A stretch of 64,000 nt of DNA, from contig NZ_SWDW01000006.1 in assembly GCF_004919045.1 (NCBI RefSeq), positions 1 through 64,000 on the forward strand, in the 5' to 3' direction. Position numbers and translations under genes: made by a program. This document shows positions 48,104 to 60,147 of the stretch, piece after piece; position 1 is the stretch's first letter, and every line of letters begins with the position of its first letter. The notes under the pieces are model-generated. The model had not been told where the DNA came from, did not search any database, and saw nothing but the letters and a program-made list of their open reading frames with translations. This DNA is from Sinomonas albida (GTDB lineage: Bacteria > Actinomycetota > Actinomycetes > Actinomycetales > Micrococcaceae).

Positions 48104-48666
48104 TAGTCGTTGACACGTCCCAGGTAGTTGCCCTCGCGCGTATCGACCTTGACCTTGGTGCCGCTCTCGACGAACAGCGGGACCTGGATCTCGTAGCCCG
48201 TCTCGAGCGTGGCCGGCTTCGTGCCCGCGGAGGAGCGGTCGCCCTGGAGGCCGGGCTCCGTGTACGTGATCTCGAGGACCACGCTCGGCGGGAGCTCGAT
48301 GTAGAGCGGCGCGCCCTCGTGCAGCGCGATGAGCACCGTCTGGTTCTCGAGCATGAAGTTCGCGGCGTCGCCCACGGCTTCGGCGGCGATGTGGATCTGG
48401 TCGTAGTCCTCCGTGTCCATGAACACGAAGTCGGTGCCGTCCTTGTAGAGGTACTGGTAGTCGCGGCGGTCCACGGTCGCGGTGTCGATCTTCGTGCCCG
48501 CGTTGAACGTGCGGTCAACGACCTTGCCCGACTTCACGTTGCGAAGCTTCGTGCGGACGAACGCGCCGCCCTTGCCCGGCTTGACGTGCTGGAACTCGAT
48601 GACGTTCCACAGCTGTCCGTCGAGGTTGAGGACGGTCCCGTTCTTGATGTCGTTGGTCGTAGCCAC
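48103..48666 (-). CDS. efp: Elongation factor P
   Basis: Relieves ribosome stalling at polyproline. Seen in 187 aa: three beta domains, [20 protein letters not shown], the tip loop KPGKGGAF whose Lys is the modification site in other groups, and C-terminal [20 protein letters not shown]. No modification enzyme (EpmA/B, YmfI) is in the window. GTG at 48666 behind GAGAGGG. Confidence 0.97.
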   Translation of the reverse strand: MATTNDIKNGTVLNLDGQLWNVIEFQHVKPGKGGAFVRTKLRNVKSGKVVDRTFNAGTKIDTATVDRRDYQYLYKDGTDFVFMDTEDYDQIHIAAEAVGDAANFMLENQTVLIALHEGAPLYIELPPSVVLEITYTEPGLQGDRSSAGTKPATLETGYEIQVPLFVESGTKVKVDTREGNYLGRVND

Positions 48667-48797
48667 GTATCCCTCTCTTGTCCGTTCGCCGCGCAGCGGC
48701 CACCTCGAGGAGGGGCGCGCGGAAATCCGGGGACTATTCTACCTGTGCGGGCCACCCGCTTCCGAGCGGCACCGATCGTGCCCCGCGAGGGTCCCGA

Positions 48798-50981
<2,184 letters not shown>

Positions 50982-50985
<4 letters not shown>

Positions 50986-52181
50986 CGCGCGACCGAGTCC
51001 ATCGCCGCGGGGATGTTCTCGACGAACGCTTCGAGGTTGCGCTTGGTCTCCGCCACCGAGTCGCCGCCGAACTTCTCGAGCACCGCCTGGGCGAGCACGA
51101 GCGCCACCATGGCCTCGGCCACGACGCCCGCGGCCGGCACGGCACACACGTCCGAGCGCTGGTGGTGGGCCTTCGCCGCCTCGCCCGTCGCAACGTCGAT
51201 CGTGCCGAGCGCGCGCGGCACGGTCGCGATGGGCTTCATCGCGGCGCGGACCCGCAGCACGTCGCCGATGCTCATGCCGCCCTCGATCCCGCCCGCGCGG
51301 TTCGTGGAGCGCACGATCCTGCCGGACGGATCCCGGACGATCTCATCGTGGGCCTGCGAGCCGCGCCGGGCTGCGGTGCGGAAGCCGTCTCCGACCTCGA
51401 CGCCCTTGATGGCCTGGATGCCCATGAGCGCGCCGGCCAGGCGCGCGTCGAGCCGACGGTCCCAGTGGACGTAGCTCCCGAGTCCGGGGGGAAGGCCGTA
51501 CGCGAGGACCTCGACCACCCCGCCGAGGGTCTCGCCCTCCTTGTGGGCCTCGTCGACCTCCGCGACCATCGCCGCGGACGTCTCGGCGTGGAAGCAGCGC
51601 AGCGGATCGGCGTCGAGCGCGTCGACGTCGGAAGGAAGCGGGAGCTGCGCGTCCTCAGGGGCCGCGACCCCCGCGATCTGGGTCGTGTGGCTCACGAGCT
51701 CGACACCGAGCTGACGGAGGAAGTTGGACGCGACCGTGCCGAGCGCCACGCGCGCTGCGGTCTCGCGCGCCGAGGCACGCTCGAGGACCGGCCGGGCCTC
51801 GTCGAAGCCGTACTTCTGCATGCCCGTGAAGTCGGCGTGGCCAGGTCGCGGGCGCGTGAGCGGGGCGTTGCGGGCGAGGCCTTCGAGCTCCGCCGCGTCC
51901 ACGGGGTCCGCCGACATGACCTGCTCCCACTTGGGCCATTCGGTGTTGCCGACCTCGATGGCCACCGGACCGCCCTGGGTCAGCCCGTGGCGCACGCCGC
52001 CGACGAGCGTCACCTCGTCCTGCTCGAACTTCATGCGGGCGCCGCGGCCATAGCCGAGCCGGCGCCGTGCGAGGGCGCGGCGTACGTCCTCGCTGTTCAG
52101 CTCGACGCCAGCGGGAAGGCCCTCGACAATGCCCACGAGTGCCGGCCCATGCGACTCCCCGGCGGTCAACCAACGCAACAT
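50982..52181 (-). CDS. aroC: Chorismate synthase
   Basis: Final shikimate-pathway step, EPSP to chorismate, using reduced FMN. Seen in 399 aa: [20 protein letters not shown] (signature at the start), [15 protein letters not shown], and [20 protein letters not shown]. Two ATGs (52190, 52181) are in frame; 52181 is chosen because the family starts at MLRWLT and AGGATGG lies about 5 nt upstream. Confidence 0.97.
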
Positions 52182-52207
52182 GCCATCCATCCTGCCACGC
52201 GGGCACG

Positions 52208-53080
52208 CTAGCGCGTGCGTCGCGGGAGCCCGACTGAGTCACACATCACATCTATGACTTCGCGTGTGCGGGCGTCCTCGCGGCCCGTGAACAGGACGAT
52301 CTGCTCGACGGCCTGGTACACGAGCATCTCGAGCCCGTGCAGGACGGTTCCGCCCCTGCCCGCCCAGGCCGCGGCCAGCGCGCTGGGCCACGGATCGTAG
52401 GCGGCGTCGAGCAGGACCCGATGGCCGCCGTCGTCCGCGGGAAGGATCCCCAGCTCCGCACCCAGCCCGTCCGCGGCGCGCGGCGGGAGCGTGCTGATGG
52501 CGACGTCCGCCGCCGCGAGGGTCCGCGCTCCGCCCGCGATCGCCTCGACGGCGACGTCGAGCCCGAGCCGCTCGGCGAGGCGCACGGCCTCCCCCGCCCG
52601 CTCCGGGCTGCGCACGAGGAACCGCACCGCAGGGGCGCCCAGCTCCGCGATCGCCGCGACCGCGGCGAGCGCCGTGTTGCCGCCGCCGACGACGACGGGG
52701 CTCACCGCGCGCTCGACGCCCGCGTGCCGGAGAGCCTCGACAATGCCCGCGACGTCCGTGTTGTGGCCCACGAGCGCGAGGCCGTCCGCACGGTCGAAGA
52801 CGACCGTGTTGAGCGCGCCGAGCGAGACGGCGTGCCCCGACAGACTGTCGACGTGGGCCACGAACGCGCCCTTGAGCGGCATCGTGACGGAGAGGCCGCA
52901 CCAGCCGGGCTCGTCCCGGACCCGCCCGACGAAGTCGGCGAGCTGGTCCGGGACGAGATCGAACGATCCGTACTCGATGTCCTCGCCAAGCAGCGCGTAC
53001 GCGGCCCGGTGCAGCGCGGGCGAGCGCGAGTGGCCGATCGGGTGGCCGAGAACGGCCGCCCGTCGCCGGCCTTCGCTCAC
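52208..53080 (-). CDS. aroE: Shikimate dehydrogenase family protein
   Basis: Reduces 3-dehydroshikimate with NADPH. Seen in 290 aa: [19 protein letters not shown] (shikimate site), [12 protein letters not shown] (catalytic Lys), [15 protein letters not shown], and the dinucleotide loop [15 protein letters not shown] (GGGxTA, as in AroE). GTG at 53080 overlaps the mltG stop (GTGA). With aroC, aroK and aroB it forms one operon; aroQ, aroG and aroA are not in the window. Confidence 0.94.
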   Translation of the reverse strand: MSEGRRRAAVLGHPIGHSRSPALHRAAYALLGEDIEYGSFDLVPDQLADFVGRVRDEPGWCGLSVTMPLKGAFVAHVDSLSGHAVSLGALNTVVFDRADGLALVGHNTDVAGIVEALRHAGVERAVSPVVVGGGNTALAAVAAIAELGAPAVRFLVRSPERAGEAVRLAERLGLDVAVEAIAGGARTLAAADVAISTLPPRAADGLGAELGILPADDGGHRVLLDAAYDPWPSALAAAWAGRGGTVLHGLEMLVYQAVEQIVLFTGREDARTREVIDVMCDSVGLPRRTR

Positions 53081-55224
53081 TGGCACTTCCCGGCGTTCGC
53101 GTTGCACCACTGCTGGTACTGAGCCACGTACGTCTGGTGCTCGGCGTACGTCTTCGCGAACTTCGTTTCGCCCGTGTCGAGGTTGACCGTCACCCAGAAC
53201 AGGTAGTCGTTCTGCGTCGGGTGGGCCGCAGCGGCCACGGCCTTCGCGCCCGGCGAGCCGATCGGCCCCGGCGGGAGACCCGTGTGCACGTACGTGTTGT
53301 ACGGGTTGCTGGCGTCCTGCTTCTGGGCGTCAGTGAGCTGGACCGTCTTCGTCCCGAGCCCGTACGTGACCGTCGCATCGGACTGGATGAGCCCGTTGGT
53401 CTGGTCGTTCGGCTTGAGGCGGTTGTTGATCGCGCCCGCCACGTTGCCGTAGTCGGCCTGCCCGCCCTCGGCCTGGACGATGCTCGCGACCGTCAGCACG
53501 TCGTACTGCTTCGCGGGATCGGTGACGCCGGCCTGCTTGAGCTCGTCCGTGGTCGTGGTGACAAGCTTCGTGATGATGTCCTTCGCCGACGTCCCGACCG
53601 GGAGCTTGTATTCGCCGGGCGCGAGGTAGCCCTCGAGGCTCTTTGCCTGCGCCGGGAGCCCGAACTGGCCCGGTTGGGAATTGAGCGTGTCGAGGTCCTT
53701 GCGGTTGATGCCGGAGGCCTTCGCGATCGCGTCGAGCGAGTCTCCGATCCGCATTCCCGCACTGAGCGCGAAGTAGATGACCTTGCCGCCGCTTTCCTGG
53801 GCGAGGATGGCCGCCGCGTCGGACGCCTTCATCTGCTTCTTGAACGTGAAGTCGCCCGGGTGGAGGCTCGCGTTCGTGGCACCGAACGCCTTGAGGAAGG
53901 TGTCCACGTCCGCGATGACGCCCTGCTGCTGCATGTCCTGGGCCACGGCACGCGGGCCGGAGCCAGGCTGGACCGTCCCGACGACCTGGCCCGAGCCCGG
54001 GCCCGGGTAGTCCGTGACCTTGTCCATGCCGAGGATCGGCCGGAGGACGGCCGCGCCGACGAAGCTCGCGCCGACAATGAGGACGAGCGCGACGCCCATC
54101 GCGAGCAGGGCCTTGAACTGGCGGGACCACTTGGGCTTCGCCTTGACGACCTCCGCCGAGGCGAAGACGGCCTCGTGGACGGTCGAATCGTCCGGCATCG
54201 CGTGCTCGATGCCGGCGTGCGGGACGGCATCTTCCGCGGGGGCGTCGTGCGCGAGCCCGTCGTGCGCCAGTCCGTCATGCCCGTATCCGCCGGCGGCCGC
54301 GGCCGCGGGGGCTGCCTCGGCGACGCCCAGGCCGGCATCGTGGCCGAGCCCATGATGGCCCAGCGCGGAGTCGCTGTGGTGACCGCCACCGGGTCCTCGG
54401 CGCGCGGCGTCCCAGGACGCATCGCCGTCGGCCGGTTCCTCCGAAGGGACCGAGCCGCCGCCGTCGGCTGCTGCCCGGACGGCCTCCGCACGGCGGAGCA
54501 CAGAGGGACCCGCAGCCGCTGCGGCGGGCGCTGCGCCCGCGAAGACCGCGGCGCTCCCCGCCGAGACCCGCTGGCCCGGCGTCGTCGGGACGATGGGGTT
54601 CTTCGAGGTCGAGGGCTTGGCCTGGGGCTTGGGCGTCTGCGGGTTCCCCGCTGCGTTTGAGTTCGGGACGCCGCCCGCGGCACGCTGCTCGGCCTCGTAG
54701 ACGGGTGCTCCGCCCGTGGAAAGGTGGCTCGAGGAGGCGGGAACCGGGGCCGGCCAGTCGGCGAGCGTCCGCCCGCTGCGGGGGCGGGAGCGCGGCGTCA
54801 CCGGCTTGCCCGCCTCGGTCGGCGCCGACGACGACGGCGTGGGCGCGGCCGGCGTGGGCGACGACGGCGTGGTCGCGGCCGGCGGAAGTGAGTAGGGCGC
54901 CGTCGCAGGAGGCGCCGAAGCGGCCGGACCGGAAGCAGCGCGAGGTGGCTGCGCCGGTGCGGCGGGGGTGTCAGGCGACGGGCCGTCGGAGGGCTGCGCG
55001 AAGGGAAGCGGTGCATCCGCGCCCTGGGCTGTGGCCTCGGGCGTCGGGACGGTCTCCGACGGGCGGCGATCTGAGGCCGTGGGCGCCGACTCAGCCGGTG
55101 TGCGGCCTGTCCCGGAGCGCAACCGCTGCTGGGCCTCGGTCTCGGCACGTTCCTTCGACCTGAGCTCGCGACGAGTCAGGGGCCGTTGGTCCGTGGACCG
55201 GAAATCCGTGTCCTGAGGGTCCAT
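53077..55224 (-). CDS. mltG: Endolytic transglycosylase MltG with long N-tail
   Basis: Membrane murein transglycosylase that ends glycan strands near the polymerising synthases. Seen in 715 aa: about 370 residues of Pro/Ala/Ser-rich cytosolic sequence with a His/Gly/Asp-rich part ([32 protein letters not shown]), one helix (LLAMGVALVLIVGASFVGAA), a LysM-like region (ISAGMRIGDSLDAIAK-type), and the YceG catalytic domain (VASIVQAEGGQADYG with the Glu, GAINNRL, GLPPGPIGSPGAKAVAAA). Twice the E. coli length because of the tail. Between ruvX and aroE, coupled to aroE. Confidence 0.93.
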   Translation of the reverse strand: MDPQDTDFRSTDQRPLTRRELRSKERAETEAQQRLRSGTGRTPAESAPTASDRRPSETVPTPEATAQGADAPLPFAQPSDGPSPDTPAAPAQPPRAASGPAASAPPATAPYSLPPAATTPSSPTPAAPTPSSSAPTEAGKPVTPRSRPRSGRTLADWPAPVPASSSHLSTGGAPVYEAEQRAAGGVPNSNAAGNPQTPKPQAKPSTSKNPIVPTTPGQRVSAGSAAVFAGAAPAAAAAGPSVLRRAEAVRAAADGGGSVPSEEPADGDASWDAARRGPGGGHHSDSALGHHGLGHDAGLGVAEAAPAAAAAGGYGHDGLAHDGLAHDAPAEDAVPHAGIEHAMPDDSTVHEAVFASAEVVKAKPKWSRQFKALLAMGVALVLIVGASFVGAAVLRPILGMDKVTDYPGPGSGQVVGTVQPGSGPRAVAQDMQQQGVIADVDTFLKAFGATNASLHPGDFTFKKQMKASDAAAILAQESGGKVIYFALSAGMRIGDSLDAIAKASGINRKDLDTLNSQPGQFGLPAQAKSLEGYLAPGEYKLPVGTSAKDIITKLVTTTTDELKQAGVTDPAKQYDVLTVASIVQAEGGQADYGNVAGAINNRLKPNDQTNGLIQSDATVTYGLGTKTVQLTDAQKQDASNPYNTYVHTGLPPGPIGSPGAKAVAAAAHPTQNDYLFWVTVNLDTGETKFAKTYAEHQTYVAQYQQWCNANAGKCQ

Positions 55225-55229
55225 CCTGG

Positions 55230-55787
55230 CTACGTACTCCTGTTCGGATCGTCTCGGCGGATCCCCCCACCACGCTCCGCCGCGGGCGGTACAAGTTCGC
55301 CAACGGTGCCGACACCGCTCTTGAGCAGGCTCAGGGCGTGCTCGAGGATGCCGACGGCGGCTACCTGGTCTACCACTTTACGGTGGTCCCGGGTCGAGAG
55401 GCCAGCCGAGCGCAGGTTGCGATGCGCCTCGACGGTGCTGAACCGCTCGTCCACAAGCCTTACTTCGCACTCGGCTCCCCCCGTGGCGAGGGCGGTCGCG
55501 AGAATCCCCGCGAACGCCCGAGCCATGGCCGCGGAGGCCGTTTCCGCGCCGTTCAGGCTCCGCGGGAGTCCCACGAATACCTGCACGGCACCCCGCTCGA
55601 GGGCCTCGTTGACCACGAGGCAGACGTCGCGGTTCGTCTTGGCGTCCCGGTCGAGGGTGCAGACCGGGCTCGCGAGGATCCCGTCCGCGTCGCAGGCGGC
55701 AAGGCCCACGCGGACAGTGCCGACGTCCACTCCGAGTCGGACCCCCCGACGGAATGCGGCCTTCTGGTCTGCAGTCGCGTGCGTCAT
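55230..55787 (-). CDS. ruvX: Holliday junction resolvase-like protein RuvX (YqgF)
   Basis: RNase H-fold nuclease, essential in many bacteria and implicated in pre-16S rRNA 5' processing. Seen in 185 aa: RLGVDVGTVRVGLAACD (first catalytic Asp), VFVGLPRSLNGAETAS, and LVDERFSTVEAHRNLR (Glu) with the distal Asp in KVVDQVAA. ATG at 55787, 9 nt after the alaS stop. Confidence 0.95.
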   Translation of the reverse strand: MTHATADQKAAFRRGVRLGVDVGTVRVGLAACDADGILASPVCTLDRDAKTNRDVCLVVNEALERGAVQVFVGLPRSLNGAETASAAMARAFAGILATALATGGAECEVRLVDERFSTVEAHRNLRSAGLSTRDHRKVVDQVAAVGILEHALSLLKSGVGTVGELVPPAAERGGGIRRDDPNRST

Positions 55788-55796
55788 CAGCCTGCC

Positions 55797-58475
55797 TCAG
55801 CGAGCCGCCACGGCCGAAGCCACGGCGCCCAGTGCCTCGACGACCTTGGTCGGGTCGGTCCCGCCGCCCTGGGCAATGTCGTCCTTGCCGCCGCCCCCGC
55901 CGCCGAGGACTCCGGCCGCGATGCGCACGAGCGCTCCGGCCTTGACCCCGGCGGTGCGGGCCGCCTCGTTGGTGGCGACGAGCACGGCGGGCCTGCCGTT
56001 CGCGACGCCGGCCACCGCGACCGCGGCGGCCTCGGCTCCGAGGCGCCCGCGGAGGTCGAGCGCAAGGCTGCGGAGCTCGTCCGCGGAGCCGATCTGCCCG
56101 GCGTCGTGCGTGATGAGGCGCACCCCGGCGACGTCCTTCGCGGAGCCCACGAGCGCGGCCGCGGCCGCGGCCAGCTTCTCCTTGCGAAGCCGCTCGAGCT
56201 CCTTCTCAGCGTTCTTGAGCTTGGTGAGCGTTGCCCCGATGCGGTCGGCGAGCTGCCCCGAGGGAACCTTGAACATCTCCGTCAGCTCGGACACGAGCGC
56301 ACGCTCGGCCGCCTGATGGCGGAAGGCGTCGAGGCCCACGAATGCCTCGACGCGGCGGTTCCCGGAGCCAACGGACTGCTCTCCGAGCAGTGTCAGCGAA
56401 CCGATGAGCGCGGTCGTGTCGACGTGCGTGCCGCCGCACAGCTCCATGGACCATGGGCCGTTGATCTCGACGACGCGGACCCGCGAGCCGTAGTTCTCCC
56501 CGAAGAGCGCCATCGCGCCGGCGGCCTTGGCCTCCGCAAGCGGCATCTCCGCCGTGTTGACCGCGAAGTTGTCGCGGATCGCGAGGTTTGCGACCTCCTC
56601 GATCTCGCTCTTGGACGCGCCGCTGAGCTGCTCGCCCCACGCGAAGTCGAAGCGAAGATAGCCGGCCTTGTTGAAGGAGCCGCGCTGAACGGCCTCCGGA
56701 CCGAGGATCTGGCGCAGCGCCGCGTGGACGAGGTGGGTCGCCGTGTGGGCCTGCTCGGCGGCGTGCCGCCGCTCGCGGTCGACGGCGGTGCGCACGAACG
56801 CGTTCTCCGCGAGCTCGCCCTCACGCACGATCGCCTTGTGGACGCTCAGGCCCTTGAGCGGGCGCTGCACATCGAGCACCTCGATGACGAAGCCATCGCC
56901 CGTCATGAGGCCGGTGTCGGCGGCCTGGCCGCCCGCCTCGGCGTAGAACGGGGTCTCCTCGAGCACAATCTCGACCTCGGAGCCTGCCCGCGCGCGGTCG
57001 ATCCGGGCGCCCTTGGCGAGGAGGCCGCGGATCCGCGACTCGCCGTCGAGCTCGCTGTAGCCCGTGAACACGGTCGGGCCGTCGGCGAGCAGCTCCTGGA
57101 ACGCCGTGAGATCGGCGTGGCCGCTCTTCTTCTCCTTGGCGTCGGCCCGCGCGCGCTGGCGCTGGTCGTTCATGAGCGCGCGGAAGCCTGCCTCGTCGAC
57201 CGCAACCCCGGCTTCCTCCGCCATCTCAAGCGTCAGGTCGATGGGGAAGCCGTACGTGTCGTGGAGCGTGAACGCTTCCTCGCCGGAGAGGGGCTGGCCC
57301 GCCGACTTCGAGACCTTGACTGCCTCGTCGAGCCGCGCGGTGCCTGCGGCGATCGTGCGGAGGAAAGCCTTCTCCTCGCCGTAGGCGATGCGGCTGATGC
57401 GGTCGAAGTCCTTCTCGACCTGGGGGTACACACCCTTCATCGCGTCGCGGGACGCAGGGAGCAGCGCGGGCAGGACCGGCTTCTCGACACCCAGGAGGCG
57501 CATGGCGCGCACTGCGCGGCGGATCAGGCGGCGCAGCACGTAGCCGCGGCCCTCGTTCGACGGCGTGACGCCGTCCGCGATGAGCATGAGCGCGGAGCGG
57601 ACGTGGTCGGCGACGACGCGCATGCGCACGTCGTCAGCGTGGTGCGGGTCCGCGTCGGTCTCGGCGGACGTGTACTCCTTGCCCGAGAGCTCGGCTGCCC
57701 GGTCGATCACAGGACGCACCTGATCGGTCTCGTACATGTTCTCGACGCCCTGGAGGATCATCGCGAGGCGCTCCATGCCGAGGCCCGTGTCGATGTTCTT
57801 CTTGGGGAGCTCGCCGACGATGTCGAACTCGACCTTCGAGCGCACGTTCTCGATCTGGTACTGCATGAACACGAGGTTCCAGATCTCCACGTAACGGTTG
57901 TCGTCCACGGCGGGACCGCCCTCGACGCCGTAGGCGGGGCCGCGATCGTAGTAGATCTCGGAGCACGGGCCGGCAGGGCCCGGCTGGCCCGTGGACCAGT
58001 AGTTGTCGCTCTTGCCCAGGCGCTGGATGCGCCCGGCGGGGATGGACGTGTTCGCGAGCCAGAGTCGCTCGGCCTCGTCGTCCTCCTCGTAGACCGTGAC
58101 CCAGAGGCGCTCGGCTGGAAGGCCGTAGCCGCCGTCGTCAACGCTCTTGGTGAGCAGCTCGAACGCGAACTTGATCGCGTCTTCCTTGAAGTAGTCCCCG
58201 AAGGAGAAGTTGCCGCACATCTGGAAGAACGTGCCGTGGCGCGCGGTCTTGCCGACCTCCTCGATGTCGCCCGTGCGGATGCACTTCTGGACGCTCGTGG
58301 CGCGCGGGAAGGGCGCCTCCTCGCGGGCAGTCAGGTACGGGATGAACGGCACCATGCCTGCCACCGTGAAGAGGAGCGAGGGGTCGTTCGAGACGAGGGA
58401 TGCCGAAGGCACGGCCGTGTGACCCTTGCTGACGAAATAGTCGACCCAGCGTCGGGTGATCTCGTGCGACTTCAT
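55797..58475 (-). CDS. alaS: Alanyl-tRNA synthetase
   Basis: Class II synthetase for tRNA-Ala with an editing domain. Seen in 892 aa: N-terminal RRWVDYFVSKGHTAVPSASL, HGTFFQMCGNFSFGDYFKE, GLGMERLA, editing motif HTATHLVHAALR plus CGGTHVDTT (zinc ligands), and a C-terminal Gly-rich DHHA1 domain (AAGVLGGGGGGKDD). ATG at 58475. Heads the alaS-ruvX-mltG-aro run, downstream of the DUF948/DUF6167 genes. Confidence 0.98.
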   Translation of the reverse strand: MKSHEITRRWVDYFVSKGHTAVPSASLVSNDPSLLFTVAGMVPFIPYLTAREEAPFPRATSVQKCIRTGDIEEVGKTARHGTFFQMCGNFSFGDYFKEDAIKFAFELLTKSVDDGGYGLPAERLWVTVYEEDDEAERLWLANTSIPAGRIQRLGKSDNYWSTGQPGPAGPCSEIYYDRGPAYGVEGGPAVDDNRYVEIWNLVFMQYQIENVRSKVEFDIVGELPKKNIDTGLGMERLAMILQGVENMYETDQVRPVIDRAAELSGKEYTSAETDADPHHADDVRMRVVADHVRSALMLIADGVTPSNEGRGYVLRRLIRRAVRAMRLLGVEKPVLPALLPASRDAMKGVYPQVEKDFDRISRIAYGEEKAFLRTIAAGTARLDEAVKVSKSAGQPLSGEEAFTLHDTYGFPIDLTLEMAEEAGVAVDEAGFRALMNDQRQRARADAKEKKSGHADLTAFQELLADGPTVFTGYSELDGESRIRGLLAKGARIDRARAGSEVEIVLEETPFYAEAGGQAADTGLMTGDGFVIEVLDVQRPLKGLSVHKAIVREGELAENAFVRTAVDRERRHAAEQAHTATHLVHAALRQILGPEAVQRGSFNKAGYLRFDFAWGEQLSGASKSEIEEVANLAIRDNFAVNTAEMPLAEAKAAGAMALFGENYGSRVRVVEINGPWSMELCGGTHVDTTALIGSLTLLGEQSVGSGNRRVEAFVGLDAFRHQAAERALVSELTEMFKVPSGQLADRIGATLTKLKNAEKELERLRKEKLAAAAAALVGSAKDVAGVRLITHDAGQIGSADELRSLALDLRGRLGAEAAAVAVAGVANGRPAVLVATNEAARTAGVKAGALVRIAAGVLGGGGGGKDDIAQGGGTDPTKVVEALGAVASAVAAR

Positions 58476-58611
58476 GGCCTGTGCTTCAACCCTTCCACTT
58501 CCTTCTCGGCTGCGCTCTTGTGTGCGCGCCGTGCGCGGTGCGCAGATAGTGCGCTACCGCAACATTCCATTGTGCCCCGATTTCGCGGTCCGCCGCGAAC
58601 TCCGGCGGGGC

Positions 58612-58824
58612 TCACCCGTCGAACCCGAGCCCCTTGCGCAGCTCTGCCTCGCGCTCCGCCATGCCCTGCCGGACCTGATCCGCGAAGTGCGCCGCGGAAT
58701 CGACGAGGCGGCTCGCGGAGCGGTTGAGGCCGCCGGGCTCCGATTCGGCCCGCAGCTGCTGGACCTTGCGATAGGCCACGGCGCCGACGACGCCGCCGAC
58801 GGTCAGCCAGAAGAGACGCTTCAT
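58612..58824 (-). CDS. DUF6167-like small protein
   Basis: 70-residue protein: an N-terminal hydrophobic helix (FWLTVGGVVGAVAYRK) and an amphipathic helical tail (DSAAHFADQVRQGMAEREAE). Matches the small DUF6167 proteins found before alaS in Micrococcaceae. Membrane-anchored; function unknown. Follows the DUF948 gene by 43 nt. Confidence 0.8.
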   Translation of the reverse strand: MKRLFWLTVGGVVGAVAYRKVQQLRAESEPGGLNRSASRLVDSAAHFADQVRQGMAEREAELRKGLGFDG

Positions 58825-58867
58825 GCTCTACCCCGTTCGTGTACCGAGCCGTTGATGAGATCCCCGG

Positions 58868-59248
58868 CTACCGGCTGCGCCGGCCCGAGGGCGTCGCGCC
58901 GTTGCCCCGCTGGGACCAGGCCGAGCGCACGCCGTACGTGAAGGACGCGACCTTGACCAGCGGCGAGCCGACCGTGGCCGCGACGAGGGACGAGAGGGCG
59001 GAGACGTTCGCGGTCGCGTCCGAGACGTTCGCGGCGATGCCGTCGACCTTCCTGAGCTGCTCATGGGTGGTCGAGACGGTCGAGGTGACCTCGTCCATGA
59101 GCGGCGTGGCACCGTCGGCGAGGGTCCGGATCGAGCCGCGCAGTTCGTCGAAGACCCGGCCCAGCTTGAGGATCGGCACGGCAAGCAGTGCGACGAGCAC
59201 CGCGAAGACGCCAGCGGCGATCAGGCCGGCAATGTCGGACCCGGACAC
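58868..59248 (-). CDS. DUF948 domain-containing protein
   Basis: 126-aa membrane protein: N-terminal helix (AGLIAAGVFAVLVALLAVPI) then a long helical, coiled-coil-like region (STVSTTHEQLRKVDGIAANV) typical of DUF948, ending in a basic tail. GTG at 59248 with GGAGGAAA upstream. Function unknown; often stress- or envelope-linked in Firmicutes. Probably co-transcribed with the DUF6167 gene. Confidence 0.85.
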   Translation of the reverse strand: MSGSDIAGLIAAGVFAVLVALLAVPILKLGRVFDELRGSIRTLADGATPLMDEVTSTVSTTHEQLRKVDGIAANVSDATANVSALSSLVAATVGSPLVKVASFTYGVRSAWSQRGNGATPSGRRSR

Positions 59249-59318
59249 GTTTCCTCCTCACGGTGCGCCGCTCGGCGCCCCTCCGTTACCTTACAGGGGC
59301 ATAACGGGGGCATAACGC

Positions 59319-59351
59319 AAGGAGCCCGCGGCTTGCGGCCGCGGGCTCCTT
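59319..59351 (-). terminator. Terminator of rpsD
   Basis: Perfect 14-bp stem (59319-59332 with 59338-59351, core GGAGCCCGCGGC) with a 5-nt loop, 28 nt past the rpsD stop. Short T tract only. Separates rpsD from the DUF948 gene. Confidence 0.85.
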
Positions 59352-59379
59352 CCTGCTCGGCCGGGACGGCCGCGCTGAA

Positions 59380-60003
59380 TCAGCGAGCGTAGTACTCGAC
59401 GACGAGCTGCTCTTCGCAGGTCACGGGGACCTCGGAGCGCTTCGGGCGGCGGACCAGACGGGCCTGGAGCGCCTCGAGCTTGACGTCGAGGTAGCCCGGG
59501 ACCGTCGGAAGGACGTCGCGGTGGGCGCCGGCGGCGGCAACCTGGAACGGCGTCATCGTCTCGGAGCGCTCGTGGACGCTGATGAGCTGACCCTCGGCGA
59601 CGCGGAACGACGGGCGGTCGACGCGCTGGCCGTCCACGGTGATGTGGCGGTGCACGACGAGCTGGCGGGCCTGGGCGATCGTGCGGGCGAAGCCGGCACG
59701 GAGCACGAGCGCGTCAAGGCGCATCTCGAGGAGCTCGATGAGGTTCTCACCGGTGAGGCCCTTGGTGCGCTTGGCCTCTTCGAAGGCGCGGGTCATCTGG
59801 GCCTCGCGGATGCCGTACTGGGCGCGGAGGCGCTGCTTCTCGCGGAGGCGGACCGCGTAGTCCGAGTCCTGCTTCTTGCGCGCGCGGCCGTGCTCACCGG
59901 GGCCGTACGGGCGGCGCTCCATGTACTTGGCGGCCTTGGGGGTCAGGGCGATGCCCAGAGCGCGGGAAAGTCGCGTCTGACGGCGTGCACGAATGCTCGA
60001 CAC
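59380..60003 (-). CDS. rpsD: 30S ribosomal protein S4
   Basis: Primary 16S rRNA-binding and accuracy protein. Seen in 207 aa: RARRQTRLSRALGIALTPKA, RPYGPGEHGRARKKQ, YGIREAQMTRAFEEA, S4 domain RLDALVLRAGFARTIAQARQ, and VEYYAR end. GTG at 60003 behind AAAGGA. Stands alone here rather than in the alpha operon, as in many Gram-positives. Its 144-bp upstream gap contains a small hairpin (TCCTGG-AGG-CCAGGA). Confidence 0.98.
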   Translation of the reverse strand: MSSIRARRQTRLSRALGIALTPKAAKYMERRPYGPGEHGRARKKQDSDYAVRLREKQRLRAQYGIREAQMTRAFEEAKRTKGLTGENLIELLEMRLDALVLRAGFARTIAQARQLVVHRHITVDGQRVDRPSFRVAEGQLISVHERSETMTPFQVAAAGAHRDVLPTVPGYLDVKLEALQARLVRRPKRSEVPVTCEEQLVVEYYAR

Positions 60004-60147
60004 GTGTGTCCTTTCGTTTGCGGCGGTTCATGGATCCTGGCCTCCAGGAGGGAGAGCTGCGGCCCGCTGCTGCCTTGAGCTGCCGTCTGGGTGCTCCTAC
60101 CTGAGAACAGGGGGCATCCACGACGTGCCAGACGGTTGTCTAGCCTA

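Noticed and set aside
58476-58611. T-box leader before alaS (also checked for leuS and aspS)
   Set aside because: No T-box sequence (TGGNACCGCG-like) or terminator follows; leuS has a leader peptide instead.
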